A DNA stretch of 64,000 nucleotides from FEN-1297 sp963787005. Its GTDB lineage: Bacteria; Bacteroidota; Ignavibacteria; Ignavibacteriales; Ignavibacteriaceae. Location of the stretch: contig CAWBBX010000026.1 in assembly GCA_963787005.1 (NCBI GenBank), forward strand, positions 31,104-95,103, written 5' to 3'. The notes under the pieces are model-generated. The model was given only the letters and a program-made list of their open reading frames with translations. It ran no database searches and had not been told where the DNA came from. Within the stretch, counting starts at the first letter, position 1; every line of letters begins with the position of its first letter. Below are positions 1 to 8,674 of this stretch, one piece after another. A program made the position numbers and the translations under genes.

Positions 1-165
1 AACATTTAGATCTGTCTTTCCGAATTTTCTGTATTTCATTTTTTATTCCATGAATTAATTTTAATAATTCGCACCGGACTATATGAGACTTTGTGATAAT
101 GATAGCTTCACTTAGTCACACAAAATTCACAAGAAGTCTCATTACGTTTATTGTATAATAATCTG

Positions 166-792
166 TCAGTCAAAATCCGCTTTCTGCTCTCCGCTTCTTT
201 TATATTCGAAGAACAGTTTTAACTGGGATTCTTTTGTCCTTGCAACAGAAAGCACAGGGATATTATCTTCTGCGAAGAAGTCGACGCCGTCAGTCTCTAT
301 ACTCAGCTTTTTCTTTCCACCCTTCAGCTCGCACAGAAAGAAAATCTTGTATATATGAAAAGGGAAAGGCGGAGTGTGCCCCTGCTTGTCACGGTCGTAT
401 ACAGCCAGCACTTGAATTGCCTCTGTAATAAATCCGGATTCCTCGAACACTTCACGTTCAACCGACTCTTTCGGTGATTCGTTAGGATCCGCCCAGCCGC
501 CGGGCAGAGTCCAGCCTCCGTCTGATTTTTCTTTAACCAGCAATACTTTGTCGTCTTTAAATACCACTCCTCGTACATCTATTTTCGGAGTGGCATATCC
601 GGCCTGTTCGGTAAACAAACCGAGAATCTTTTCAAATTCGGTCTCAGAATATTCCGCCATCATCTCAGCCGCAATCCCGCGGATTTGTTTGTAGCGTTCT
701 ATTTCAAATTTATTTTCCGAGTAAGTCAGCCCGTCCTGAGATATAGCCTGCAGGTCCTTCGCCCATTTAAGCCATTTAATTTTGCTTTCCAA
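166..792 (-). CDS. Nudix hydrolase (YjhB-like)
   Basis: Cytoplasmic Nudix-family pyrophosphohydrolase of about 208 residues. The Nudix box lies at about residues 98-121 (GGWADP, then REVFEESGF), matching the GX5EX7REUXEEXGU consensus. The N-terminal 65 residues (start LESKIKWLKWAKDLQ) look like the helical Nudix N-terminal extension of the YjhB/ADP-ribose-pyrophosphatase-like group. The open frame runs upstream to 1029, but that part is not protein-like and overlaps the divergent gene. I place the start at a TTG at 792 because AGGAAGG lies about 6 nt upstream of it. Substrate cannot be read from sequence; ADP-ribose or another nucleoside diphosphate derivative is the family guess. Confidence 0.85.
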   Translation of the reverse strand: MESKIKWLKWAKDLQAISQDGLTYSENKFEIERYKQIRGIAAEMMAEYSETEFEKILGLFTEQAGYATPKIDVRGVVFKDDKVLLVKEKSDGGWTLPGGWADPNESPKESVEREVFEESGFITEAIQVLAVYDRDKQGHTPPFPFHIYKIFFLCELKGGKKKLSIETDGVDFFAEDNIPVLSVARTKESQLKLFFEYKRSGEQKADFD

Positions 793-896
793 TTTTTCCT
801 TCCTCTTAATTAATATAAACCGCCAATAACCTTCGGCCGAACTCTCTTTCCTTTTAATAATTATGTATCTATTTTGATTGAAATCGATACTTCTTA

Positions 897-1769
897 ATGT
901 CAAATATAGACAAAATGAAAAGAAGATTCTTATTGACTGCGGTTGTATTTCTTTTAATGATGAAATGCATTTTACCGCAAACCTCGTCGGATACGGTAAA
1001 AAGTAACATCGATTGGGGAAGGCTGGCAATTGTAGGAGGCGTTACCGCTGCTTGGTTTACTTTCGGCTATGTTGTACAGAATAATCTCTGGTGGAAAGGC
1101 GATAAAAGTAAATTCCACTTCGAATGGAGGCACGACTGGACATACGCTCTCGGCGAGGATAAATTCGGTCATTTCTTTTTTCCTTACCTTCTTACAAATA
1201 TTTATTCTCAGGCTTTCGAGTGGACCGGAATGAACAAAAGCAAAAGCCTGTTGTACGCCGCTTCATTTTCTCTCTTCTACGAAACTTTCGTTGAAATACG
1301 CGATGGTTTCTCAAAACAATGGGGCTTCAGCTGGGGAGATTTTTCAGCAGATTTTCTCGGCGCATTCTACCCGGTTCTTCAGAATAAAATCCCGGTTCTG
1401 AAAAATTTCAACTTTAAGATAAGCTTCTATCCTTCGGAGAGATTTAGAAACGGATCCAACAAAGTTATTTTTGACGATTACGAGAGCACTTACGACTGGC
1501 TCAGCGTTAATGTACATAACCTGCTCCCAATAAGCTGGCGAAAGTATTACCCGGCTTTTATAAATATTGCAGTTGGGCACAGCGTTAAGAAGTTAGATAC
1601 CGAAGACAGGCATCACGAGTTCTACATAGGACTTGATTGGAATTTAAAGGCGCTGCCGGGAAACGGATGGTTCGCAAAACTCCTCAAGAGAAATCTGAAT
1701 TATTATCACCTCCCCGCTCCCGCGATAAAAATTTACAGGGGAACCGTGTGGTATGGTTTGAAGTTTTAG
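897..1769 (+). CDS. DUF2279-type predicted envelope protein
   Basis: Protein of 290 residues. A hydrophobic N-terminus (MKRRFLLTAVVFLLMM) suggests a signal peptide or anchor. It is followed by a conserved-looking region with KFGHFFFPYL, YETFVEIRDGFS and GFSWGDFSADFLGAFYP. This pattern resembles the DUF2279 family of uncharacterised membrane or periplasmic proteins. The ATG at 915 (MKRRF) is an alternative start that places the charged signal n-region first. The gene is divergent from the Nudix gene and convergent with the GH9 gene, with a hairpin repeat between the two stops. Function unknown. Confidence 0.65.
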   Translation: MSNIDKMKRRFLLTAVVFLLMMKCILPQTSSDTVKSNIDWGRLAIVGGVTAAWFTFGYVVQNNLWWKGDKSKFHFEWRHDWTYALGEDKFGHFFFPYLLTNIYSQAFEWTGMNKSKSLLYAASFSLFYETFVEIRDGFSKQWGFSWGDFSADFLGAFYPVLQNKIPVLKNFNFKISFYPSERFRNGSNKVIFDDYESTYDWLSVNVHNLLPISWRKYYPAFINIAVGHSVKKLDTEDRHHEFYIGLDWNLKALPGNGWFAKLLKRNLNYYHLPAPAIKIYRGTVWYGLKF

Positions 1770-1781
1770 TATCTCTTTGCG

Positions 1782-1832
1782 CCTCAGTGTCTTTGCGGTA
1801 ATATTCACCGCAGAGGCGCGAAGACGCTGAGG
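1782..1832. repeat. Dispersed hairpin repeat between convergent genes
   Basis: Two inverted arms meet around a short AT loop. The left arm begins CCTCAGTGTCTTTGCGGT and the right arm, reverse complemented, begins CCTCAGCGTCTTCGC and ends TGCGGT, so an imperfect stem with an 8-nt bulge can form. The right arm matches the single copy at 36971-36994 at 22 of 24 bases. Its place between two stop codons suggests a bidirectional terminator or a REP-like element (inference). Confidence 0.6.
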
Positions 1833-1838
1833 AATATT

Positions 1839-4337
1839 TTAATTAATAGAATTACCGAGCAGAGTAAATTTGTATCCCTTATTTTGAAGATAAGTTATCA
1901 GCTCATCCAGCCTATCATAAAACTTATCAGGCCTTCTCGGATCCGTCCCGGGATGTGTAAGAAGTATGAAACCGTTTAGGCCGTGAGGTTTTTCTTTTTC
2001 AAAATTAATTACATTGTGATAAATCTTGTCACTGCTGAAATACCTGTCGCCCAGCGCCGGATACGACCAATCCTGGTTCGAGGATGTGCCCGGGGTAAAG
2101 TCAACTAAAGTTAGACCGATTTCCTTCGCCCACCTGCTGATATCCTTGTTATACCATTCAAAAGGCGGAAGAAAAAATTTCGCATCATCTTTCTTTATCC
2201 CGAATTTTGCCATCTCAACATAATTAGCCTTAAGATCATTAATGAATTCATCTCTTGTAATAAGAGTCGAATCTCTTTTTTCCCACGATGCGTAAAGAAG
2301 ATGCGTATTCGAATGAGCCCCGAGATAATCTCCGTCTTTTTTCAATTCTTCTATCATTTTTTTGAATTTAGGATTGCGGTAGAAATCGCCGGTGAAGAAA
2401 AAAGAACCTTTTATATTATGTTTCCGCAGAACGCCAATTACTTTTTGAAGACCGTCCGCGTATTCGTGACCGGTAAATACCAGGTGTATTATTTTCTTCG
2501 CTGTGTCCGTCCTGATTATGCCGCCTAATTTATATTCGCACCCTGGATTTTCCGAAGAGTCATTCCCTTCTTTCTGAAGAGCGGAAAGATAATAAGAGAG
2601 ACTTGCCGTTCCGTCCATCGTCGGCTCATTGGTAGAATAGTCGCCGAAATCGTCGTGATAAACCGCTACATTAGACTGAAACTCCGCGAACGGATCGGGT
2701 CTGTGAAGCTGAAGTCCTTCAAGCTTTTTAAAGATTGTGGTGTAAACGGGACCGTCTACGAGTCCGCCCGTAATTTTGTAATGCTTGAGCACACTTAAAG
2801 AAGAGTGTGGGTCTTTAGGATAGGTTCCGTCGAGAGGAAGCCCGATTATCATACTCGTTCCCCAGGGGTTACAGCCGAACAGCCAGTCCCGCAGCGAAGC
2901 TTCCATGGGAAAGAAAGTTGAATCGCCTGTAAGATTAAAATAGAGTCTGCACTGAGTTACCGCAGCAGCAACTAAATTATTAGAGCACCAGATAAACGGG
3001 ATGCCGTTCAGGAAAGGATTTGACTTTCCTCTTTCAAAGAGACGGCTGAGTCCTTCTTTAAGGTAACCGGTAAACTGAGCATCGTATTTTTTATTTGATG
3101 ACGAAGCGAGATAAAAATGCCCGAGATTGATAAACGGATACCACTCGTAATGCCGAGCCGTATCGACTCCCATCCAGGGAGTAACCGGCTCCTTAACACC
3201 GTAGTTCGCAGCTTCTTTTAAATAATTTTGATCACCGTTCAACGCGAACAACTGTGAAGCGGCGAGTTCCATGTCATCTACCCAGTTTTCTTCCTCATAG
3301 AAATAAGGTGATCTGCAAGGTGCGGTTTGATTAACGCCAGGGTGTTCTTGTCCGAATTGATACGCGTCGACGGCTTTACCCGCTATCATTTTAGAATAAT
3401 CGGGATAATATTTGGCAAGTAGTTCAGAACCCAGGGCGAATGCAGACGCATATTTGCCCGCCGTTGAAGCAATGCCCGTAGTACGGTTTTTATATTTGAA
3501 AACGCCTTGAGGTTTTCCGTTACAGAAATATACCGGTCTTTCAAGTCCGATACCGTAGCTGACTGAATCGTGGTTGGGAAGTCTGAACCCGGCGTGATCC
3601 CTGTCATCGGCAATCTGGTTAAACATCACTCCCTTTTTAGGATTCATCTTCACAAGCCAGTTGAGACCCCATTTGGCTTCATCCAGAATATCGGGAATAC
3701 CGTTGGAGCCGGTATCACCGTTGGCCTTGTATTTATCCGCGAATGAAGTGGGATTCTGCTGATATGCGAACAGCATCTGAAAAACGGCATTCGCTGATGT
3801 AGTTACATACTGAAGATAATCGGTAGCGTCGTGCCAGCCGCCCACTACATTTATAAAAGTTGAATCGCGCGGAGGATCGTAAATTATGTAACCGTCGTGT
3901 GTGTGGCACGAATCCATAAGAAAAGGATTATACCCGCACTGCTGCTGACGCATGTAATGCAAAATAAAATCAGCTGTTCCGTTGTAAACATCATCTGCTA
4001 TCCTGAAGCGCGGCGATTTTACGCCGCCTGCTTTAATGAAGAAAGCACCTTTTTTTTCGAATCCGGAAAAATCGAGCCTAAACGTGGAATTAAACGACGC
4101 GTATTTCCCATACGGCATTACACTACCGGATTTCCAAACGGTTTCGCCGGTCAGCGCATCGCATATCTCGAAATCTTTGAGCGAGATATCGTCCTTGCTA
4201 ATAAAAACCGCGGCTTTAACCGAATGCAATATGTATCCAAGCTGATTTATTCTTATCCAGCCCTGCGCCGCAGAGGAGTTAACCATAATCACGGTTAATA
4301 AAAAAATAAGTAAAAGCAATAAAGAACTTTTTTTCAT
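1839..4337 (-). CDS. Secreted GH9 glycosidase fused to NodB-like deacetylase domain
   Basis: Exported protein of 832 residues with a clear N-terminal signal peptide (MKKSSLLLLLIFLLTVIMV). Residues about 25-115 resemble the Ig-like N-terminal domain of GH9 enzymes (RINQLGY). Residues about 120-590 are the (alpha/alpha)6 GH9 domain: GGWHDATDY at 166-174 supplies the paired catalytic Asp region (usually DAGD), and NEPTMDG near 570 supplies the general-acid Glu. Residues 614-832 form a NodB/CE4-like polysaccharide-deacetylase fold with HSNTH at about 675-679, LPPFEWYN, and a late THP. The usual Asp-Asp of CE4 motif 1 is replaced by FTGHEYADG, a form I associate with the gellan-lyase-like NodB subgroup. 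Expected role: hydrolysis of beta-1,4-glucan or a related glycan, with possible deacetylation. Substrate is inferred. Confidence 0.85.
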   Translation of the reverse strand: MKKSSLLLLLIFLLTVIMVNSSAAQGWIRINQLGYILHSVKAAVFISKDDISLKDFEICDALTGETVWKSGSVMPYGKYASFNSTFRLDFSGFEKKGAFFIKAGGVKSPRFRIADDVYNGTADFILHYMRQQQCGYNPFLMDSCHTHDGYIIYDPPRDSTFINVVGGWHDATDYLQYVTTSANAVFQMLFAYQQNPTSFADKYKANGDTGSNGIPDILDEAKWGLNWLVKMNPKKGVMFNQIADDRDHAGFRLPNHDSVSYGIGLERPVYFCNGKPQGVFKYKNRTTGIASTAGKYASAFALGSELLAKYYPDYSKMIAGKAVDAYQFGQEHPGVNQTAPCRSPYFYEEENWVDDMELAASQLFALNGDQNYLKEAANYGVKEPVTPWMGVDTARHYEWYPFINLGHFYLASSSNKKYDAQFTGYLKEGLSRLFERGKSNPFLNGIPFIWCSNNLVAAAVTQCRLYFNLTGDSTFFPMEASLRDWLFGCNPWGTSMIIGLPLDGTYPKDPHSSLSVLKHYKITGGLVDGPVYTTIFKKLEGLQLHRPDPFAEFQSNVAVYHDDFGDYSTNEPTMDGTASLSYYLSALQKEGNDSSENPGCEYKLGGIIRTDTAKKIIHLVFTGHEYADGLQKVIGVLRKHNIKGSFFFTGDFYRNPKFKKMIEELKKDGDYLGAHSNTHLLYASWEKRDSTLITRDEFINDLKANYVEMAKFGIKKDDAKFFLPPFEWYNKDISRWAKEIGLTLVDFTPGTSSNQDWSYPALGDRYFSSDKIYHNVINFEKEKPHGLNGFILLTHPGTDPRRPDKFYDRLDELITYLQNKGYKFTLLGNSIN

Positions 4338-4673
4338 AACTTTTTTCTTGATGACGTAGTTTAATAAATTCAGGCGGCGGGAGTATTTTTCCCGCCGTCA
4401 TATTAATTTCTGATCGGAGCTATCAAAAATATTGGAATACTTTAGTAAATGGGCAAGCAAATATTTTCTTTAAAATATTTCTTGCATTATTCAGATTCAA
4501 CAAAATTCGCCGCTGCTGTTCTAAAAAAATCATTACCGAGACGGAATATTTTTCTTTTCGAAAAATTGCTTGGTAAATCTCTTTATCATATTTTGCGATT
4601 GATTTCTGCAAAGCAGTTTTTGACATACATTTCCTATTACGGTCTGCTTTTCTTCAAAACGGGGTTTACTTGA
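4338..4673. other. Intergenic region with a strong hairpin
   Basis: Gap between the divergent GH9 fusion and ClC genes. It should hold both promoters, but I see no clear consensus. The only clear structure is the hairpin at 4373-4399. Short open frames here (for example 4449-4673 on plus) lack recognisable protein features or a ribosome site. Confidence 0.5.
4373..4399. other. GC-rich inverted repeat upstream of GH9 fusion
   Basis: CGGCGGG at 4375-4381 and CCCGCCG at 4391-4397 pair perfectly around a 9-nt loop, extendable by two pairs with one wobble. It lies about 40 nt 5' of the GH9-fusion start, so it would sit in that leader or mark the end of an unseen transcript. On the plus strand the T-run lies in the loop rather than after the stem, so it is not a standard terminator. 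Confidence 0.5.
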
Positions 4674-6746
4674 ATGAAAGAATTTTCTCTTAACAGGCTG
4701 TTCACAAAATTTTCGTACAAAACCGCGACATTGTTCGATAAGGCCCAGATGGCCGAGCACACATTCATGATTATCATTGCGATAATTATAGGTGTGCTTG
4801 CGGGATTCGGAGCCATCGGCATAAGAGCATTAATAAAAGGAATCTCGCTCATCTCATATCCGGGCGGAGATAATTTTCTGCAGAATGTACTTGCCGCTCC
4901 TTGGTATCTTAAAATTATTATACCGGTGCTTGGCGGACTTCTGGTCGGCCCGATAATTTATTTCTTTGCGCCGGAAGCCAAAGGCCACGGCGTTCCGGAA
5001 GTAATGCAGGCTATTTTGATGAAAGGCGGAATAATACGCGCGAGGGTTGCTATCGTTAAGGCGATTGCGTCTGCAATCTCAATAGGTACGGGAGGTTCGG
5101 TCGGCCGCGAAGGTCCGATCGTTCAGATCGGCTCCAGTCTCGGTTCCACCGTAGGACAGTTCTTCAGAGTTTCCAACAAAAGGCTTAAGACCTTGGTAGG
5201 GTGCGGCGCCGGCGCAGGTATTGCCGCGGCTTTTAACGCTCCCATTGCCGGGGCACTTTTCGCGGTAGAAATTATTTTGATGGATTTTGCGGTTGCCCAA
5301 TTCTCCCCTATTGTAATTTCATCTGTAATGGCCACTGTTATTTCTCACAGCTTCCAGGGAGACTTTGCAGCCTTCGCGGTTCCCAAATATCAGCTCGCCT
5401 CACCGTATGAGATAATCTTCTATTTCGGCCTCGGCGCATTGAGCGGCGTAGTCTCTTTTCTCTTCATAAAGCTTCTTTATTTTTCGGAAGATTTCTTCGA
5501 TAACAGGCTCAGGATTCCCGAATACATGAAGCCCGCGGTAGGCGGAATAGGCTTGGGAATCATTGCGATAGCTTTTCCCCAGATAATGGGAGTCGGGTAC
5601 GATTCCATCAACAACGCCCTGCACGGGAATATGCTCTGGTACATCGCGTTCATATTGATCTTCGCCAAAATAATTGCTACCTCGATTACACTCGGTTCAG
5701 GAGGTTCGGGCGGCATATTCGCGCCCTCACTTTTTATGGGCGCAATGCTCGGTTATTTTTTCGGGGCGTTCGTTCATATTTATTTCCCGAATATAACCGC
5801 TACACCGGGGGCTTACGCGCTTGTAGCTATGGGCGGTCTTGTAGCAGGGACAACACGAGCGCCTATTACCGCAATTATAATCGTGTTCGAGCTTACAAAC
5901 GATTACCGCATCATTCTTCCGCTTATGATAACTTGCATCATCAGCACAATACTTTCGGCCAAGTTGTCGAGAGAGTCCATTTACACATTGAAGCTTCTGA
6001 TGAGGAACATAAATATTAAGGAAGGAACCGATCTTAATATTATGAGCTCTGTTTTTGTAAAAGACGTTTACACTAAAGAGTTCGATAAGATTTTTGTTTC
6101 CGATAACTTCAGCCAGGTAGTCAACAAAGTTATCCGCGGCAAGAGCCCGGAGTTCCCCGTGGTAGACGAACATAACCAGGTAAACGGCATAATATCAATT
6201 TACGATATCAAGGATCATCTTTACGAGAGAGATTCGCTTCAGGATCTTCTTATAGCAGAAGATATTTCGAATACTAATTTCGAGCCGCTTACATTCGACA
6301 ACAACTGCCAAGACGCTCTTGATATAATGAGGAAGTTTAACTTTGAAGGTCTACCGGTCATCGACAAATCCGCTACGGGGAAAATTATCGGAATGATCTG
6401 GATGAAGGACATTCAGGAAGCGTATCAGAAAGAAATTGAGATCAGGGAAATTTCATCAAACATGGCCAGCAGTATAATGATGAAGGGCGAAAATTCGCAA
6501 ATCAGGTTTCTCGAGGGATATTCAATCAGCGAGATAACTCCGCCGAAATCATTTATCGGAAAGTCGCTTAAGCAGCTTAATATCAGGGCCAAATACGGGG
6601 TTGACGTTTTAACTGTAAAGACGAAACAGAAGCGCGGGGAAAAGGTAACTGCCATCCCAAGTCCGAATTACATTATCAATACCGACGATACCTTGATCAT
6701 AGCGGGCGAGATTAAGAATATAAACTTAGTGAAAAATCTCAGTTAG
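4674..6746 (+). CDS. ClC-family chloride channel/antiporter with CBS pair and TrkA-C
   Basis: Inner-membrane protein of 690 residues. The ClC core spans about residues 30-440 with the selectivity-loop variant KGHGVPE (104-109), the gating glutamate in GREGP (144-148) and a later GSGGSGGIFAP signature. Two CBS domains follow at about 455-575, with PEFPVVDE and FEGLPVID. A TrkA-C/RCK-C-like domain ends the protein (about 610-690). Glu in GREGP is kept, so Cl-/H+ exchange or gated chloride flow is likely; adenine-nucleotide control through CBS is the family expectation. No Shine-Dalgarno sequence precedes the ATG, and an in-frame ATG at residue 26 is an alternative start. Confidence 0.93.
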   Translation: MKEFSLNRLFTKFSYKTATLFDKAQMAEHTFMIIIAIIIGVLAGFGAIGIRALIKGISLISYPGGDNFLQNVLAAPWYLKIIIPVLGGLLVGPIIYFFAPEAKGHGVPEVMQAILMKGGIIRARVAIVKAIASAISIGTGGSVGREGPIVQIGSSLGSTVGQFFRVSNKRLKTLVGCGAGAGIAAAFNAPIAGALFAVEIILMDFAVAQFSPIVISSVMATVISHSFQGDFAAFAVPKYQLASPYEIIFYFGLGALSGVVSFLFIKLLYFSEDFFDNRLRIPEYMKPAVGGIGLGIIAIAFPQIMGVGYDSINNALHGNMLWYIAFILIFAKIIATSITLGSGGSGGIFAPSLFMGAMLGYFFGAFVHIYFPNITATPGAYALVAMGGLVAGTTRAPITAIIIVFELTNDYRIILPLMITCIISTILSAKLSRESIYTLKLLMRNINIKEGTDLNIMSSVFVKDVYTKEFDKIFVSDNFSQVVNKVIRGKSPEFPVVDEHNQVNGIISIYDIKDHLYERDSLQDLLIAEDISNTNFEPLTFDNNCQDALDIMRKFNFEGLPVIDKSATGKIIGMIWMKDIQEAYQKEIEIREISSNMASSIMMKGENSQIRFLEGYSISEITPPKSFIGKSLKQLNIRAKYGVDVLTVKTKQKRGEKVTAIPSPNYIINTDDTLIIAGEIKNINLVKNLS

Positions 6747-6810
6747 CTTTTTACATCAAATCATTTAGACTTTGAGACGGCAGCATACTTAGAACTATAA
6801 TCAGAAACCC

Positions 6811-7242
6811 TCATTTTGCCGAGATCATTGCGTACATTTCGGTTTTCAGATATTCGTCGTACAACAGGGAGCATACTTCTTTTAAATCTCCCTTACATTC
6901 AAACTGCGCGGCGTCTCTGATTGCATTTATACCATTTGTGTTCCCAATCTTGTATAACGCGCACGCCGCAAGTACCCTGGTATGACAATCCTTTGAGTTA
7001 TTGTTGAGAATATTTATCAGCGGCTCAACCGTTCCCTCCAATGAATAACGCCCCGCTAAATAAATGGAGCATTTACACAGCCCGAAGTTTTCCGAATTTA
7101 TCCCATTTATAAAATTGCTGAGAACATTTGCATCGATCTTATTTTTTGCACTGTCGCTGTCTCCTGCCGCCGATGCAAAGGGCGCCGCCATCAAAACGAC
7201 GGCTAAAAAAATTACTGCCTTATAGTTCTTCATTTTTTTCAT
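6811..7242 (-). CDS. Small secreted HEAT-repeat-like protein
   Basis: Protein of 143 residues with a signal peptide ending near FASAAG. The mature part has HEAT/PBS-lyase-like helix pairs (SIYLAGRYSLEGTVEPLINIL, continuing into ACALYKIGNTNGINAIRDAA) and four or five Cys. It is a distant paralogue of the protein at 40818-41264, which has the same layout. AGGGTGG lies 4 nt before the ATG. Periplasmic scaffold or binding role is possible; function is not known. Confidence 0.7.
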   Translation of the reverse strand: MKKMKNYKAVIFLAVVLMAAPFASAAGDSDSAKNKIDANVLSNFINGINSENFGLCKCSIYLAGRYSLEGTVEPLINILNNNSKDCHTRVLAACALYKIGNTNGINAIRDAAQFECKGDLKEVCSLLYDEYLKTEMYAMISAK

Positions 7243-7696
7243 CGTTCCACCCTCAAAAATTATTTTATTCCTCTACATAAATAGACTAAATAAATATGAA
7301 AATGATTACTTCTTTTGCACGAGCGGCCGAATGAATGTATCAGCGGTCGTCTCCTGTGTTATACTTTTCGTAACAGATTATAAAGTGCCGGGTATTATCC
7401 GGAAGGTTTTTGGATTTGAATATTTATCGAATAATTCGGAAAATAATCAAAGTGTGAACGAGGTACCCCCTCGGTGAAACATACTAATATATATCTAAAT
7501 GTATTATGTGCAAGAAAAAAAATAAAGAAAATAAAATCTTGAGTCATTCGGGGTTTAGTATTATTATTTGCTGAGGGAAATCGGTAATTAGCTTTATTTT
7601 ATTATGATAGCGGTTTTCTGATTCTAAAGTAATACGGCAGCTCGAGATAATTTGACGCTCCTAATCTGCCATCCTGAAAAATAATTTGGAGATAGT
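7243..7696. other. Intergenic region, no gene found
   Basis: AT-rich gap between divergent genes. It holds a short palindrome around GAGGTACCCCCTC (about 7460-7475) and presumably both promoters. I find no coding frame or RNA gene. Confidence 0.5.
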
Positions 7697-8650
7697 ATGT
7701 CTGTTTTGGGTATCGACCTCGGGGGGACAAAATTGTCGGGAGCGGTGTTCAGTTCTGCCGGCGATATTTTACATAAAGAGATTATGCCGCTCGAAGGGAA
7801 AAAAGGAGAGGAGGTCGGCGCGTTAATTCAAACGTTAGTGAAAGCACTGATCAAACACTCCGATTCGCAAAATGATAAAGCCGGATCTCTCGGCATCTGT
7901 GTTCCGGGGATAAGCTATTCCAAAACCGGCAGAGTCTGGGCCCCGAACATCCCCGGATGGGACGACTATCCTCTTCTGCAGGAAATTAATTCGATTGCAG
8001 AAGGCAAAGAAATCAAGGTAAAAATCGACAGCGACAGAGCGTGCTATATACTCGGTGAAACGTGGAAAGGCGCCGCTCAAGGATGCAGTGACGCTATTTT
8101 TCTGGCGGTCGGGACAGGCATCGGCGCCGGTATTCTTGTGAACGGAGAAATATTAAGGGGTTCCAACGATATTGCCGGTGCTATAGGGTGGTTAGCACTC
8201 GACCGGCCCTTTTTAAAAAAGTACATCGAATGCGGCTGTTTTGAATATCATTCTTCGGGCGAGGGAATTGCGAAAGTGGCAAAAGAATTTTTGAAAGATG
8301 ATAATGAATACAAGGGCGAACTTAGGAATAAAGACATCGAAAAAATTACGGCCTACGATGTGTTCGCCGCGTATGAAAAGAGCGATCCGCTGGCCGTAAA
8401 AGTACTGGATCAAGCGGTAGAGTTTTGGGGAATGGCGGCCGCAAATCTGGTCAGCTTATTCAACCCGGAGAAGATAATCTTTGGTGGCGGGGTCTTCGGT
8501 CCGGCCGAAAAATTTATCGGAAGTATAATGCAGGAAGCGAGAAAATGGGCACAGCCAATAAGCATAAATCAAGTGAAATTTGAAAAATCTCGTCTGGCAG
8601 GCGATGCGGGTCTTATAGGTGCCGGCCATTTGGCTTTAAGAAATTTATAG
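7697..8650 (+). CDS. ROK-family sugar kinase lacking canonical zinc cluster
   Basis: Cytoplasmic kinase of 317 residues. The phosphate-1 loop is GIDLGGTKLSGAV (residues 5-17), the catalytic Asp region is KIDSDRACYILGE, phosphate-2 is AVGTGIGAGI, and the adenosine region is KIIFGGGVFG. The usual ROK zinc site (a His then CxCGxxGCxE) is not intact: the His position reads GAIGWLAL and the Cys region is shortened to ECGCFE. GGAG lies before the ATG. It starts a three-gene run with an MFS permease and a SIS-domain protein, and nagA is nearby, so a GlcNAc, ManNAc or related amino-sugar substrate is inferred. Confidence 0.85.
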   Translation: MSVLGIDLGGTKLSGAVFSSAGDILHKEIMPLEGKKGEEVGALIQTLVKALIKHSDSQNDKAGSLGICVPGISYSKTGRVWAPNIPGWDDYPLLQEINSIAEGKEIKVKIDSDRACYILGETWKGAAQGCSDAIFLAVGTGIGAGILVNGEILRGSNDIAGAIGWLALDRPFLKKYIECGCFEYHSSGEGIAKVAKEFLKDDNEYKGELRNKDIEKITAYDVFAAYEKSDPLAVKVLDQAVEFWGMAAANLVSLFNPEKIIFGGGVFGPAEKFIGSIMQEARKWAQPISINQVKFEKSRLAGDAGLIGAGHLALRNL

Positions 8651-8674
8651 AGAACTAAAACATCGGGATTTTAT

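Noticed and set aside
793..1029. N-terminal extension of the Nudix frame
   Set aside because: Not protein-like, overlaps the divergent gene, and a TTG with a strong ribosome site fits the family length.
4449..4673. 74-codon plus-strand frame ending next to the ClC start
   Set aside because: No ribosome site, no recognisable domain and irregular composition; it covers the likely promoter region.
7243..7696. Possible regulatory RNA in the long gap before the ROK gene
   Set aside because: Only a short palindrome is visible; no match to a known riboswitch layout.
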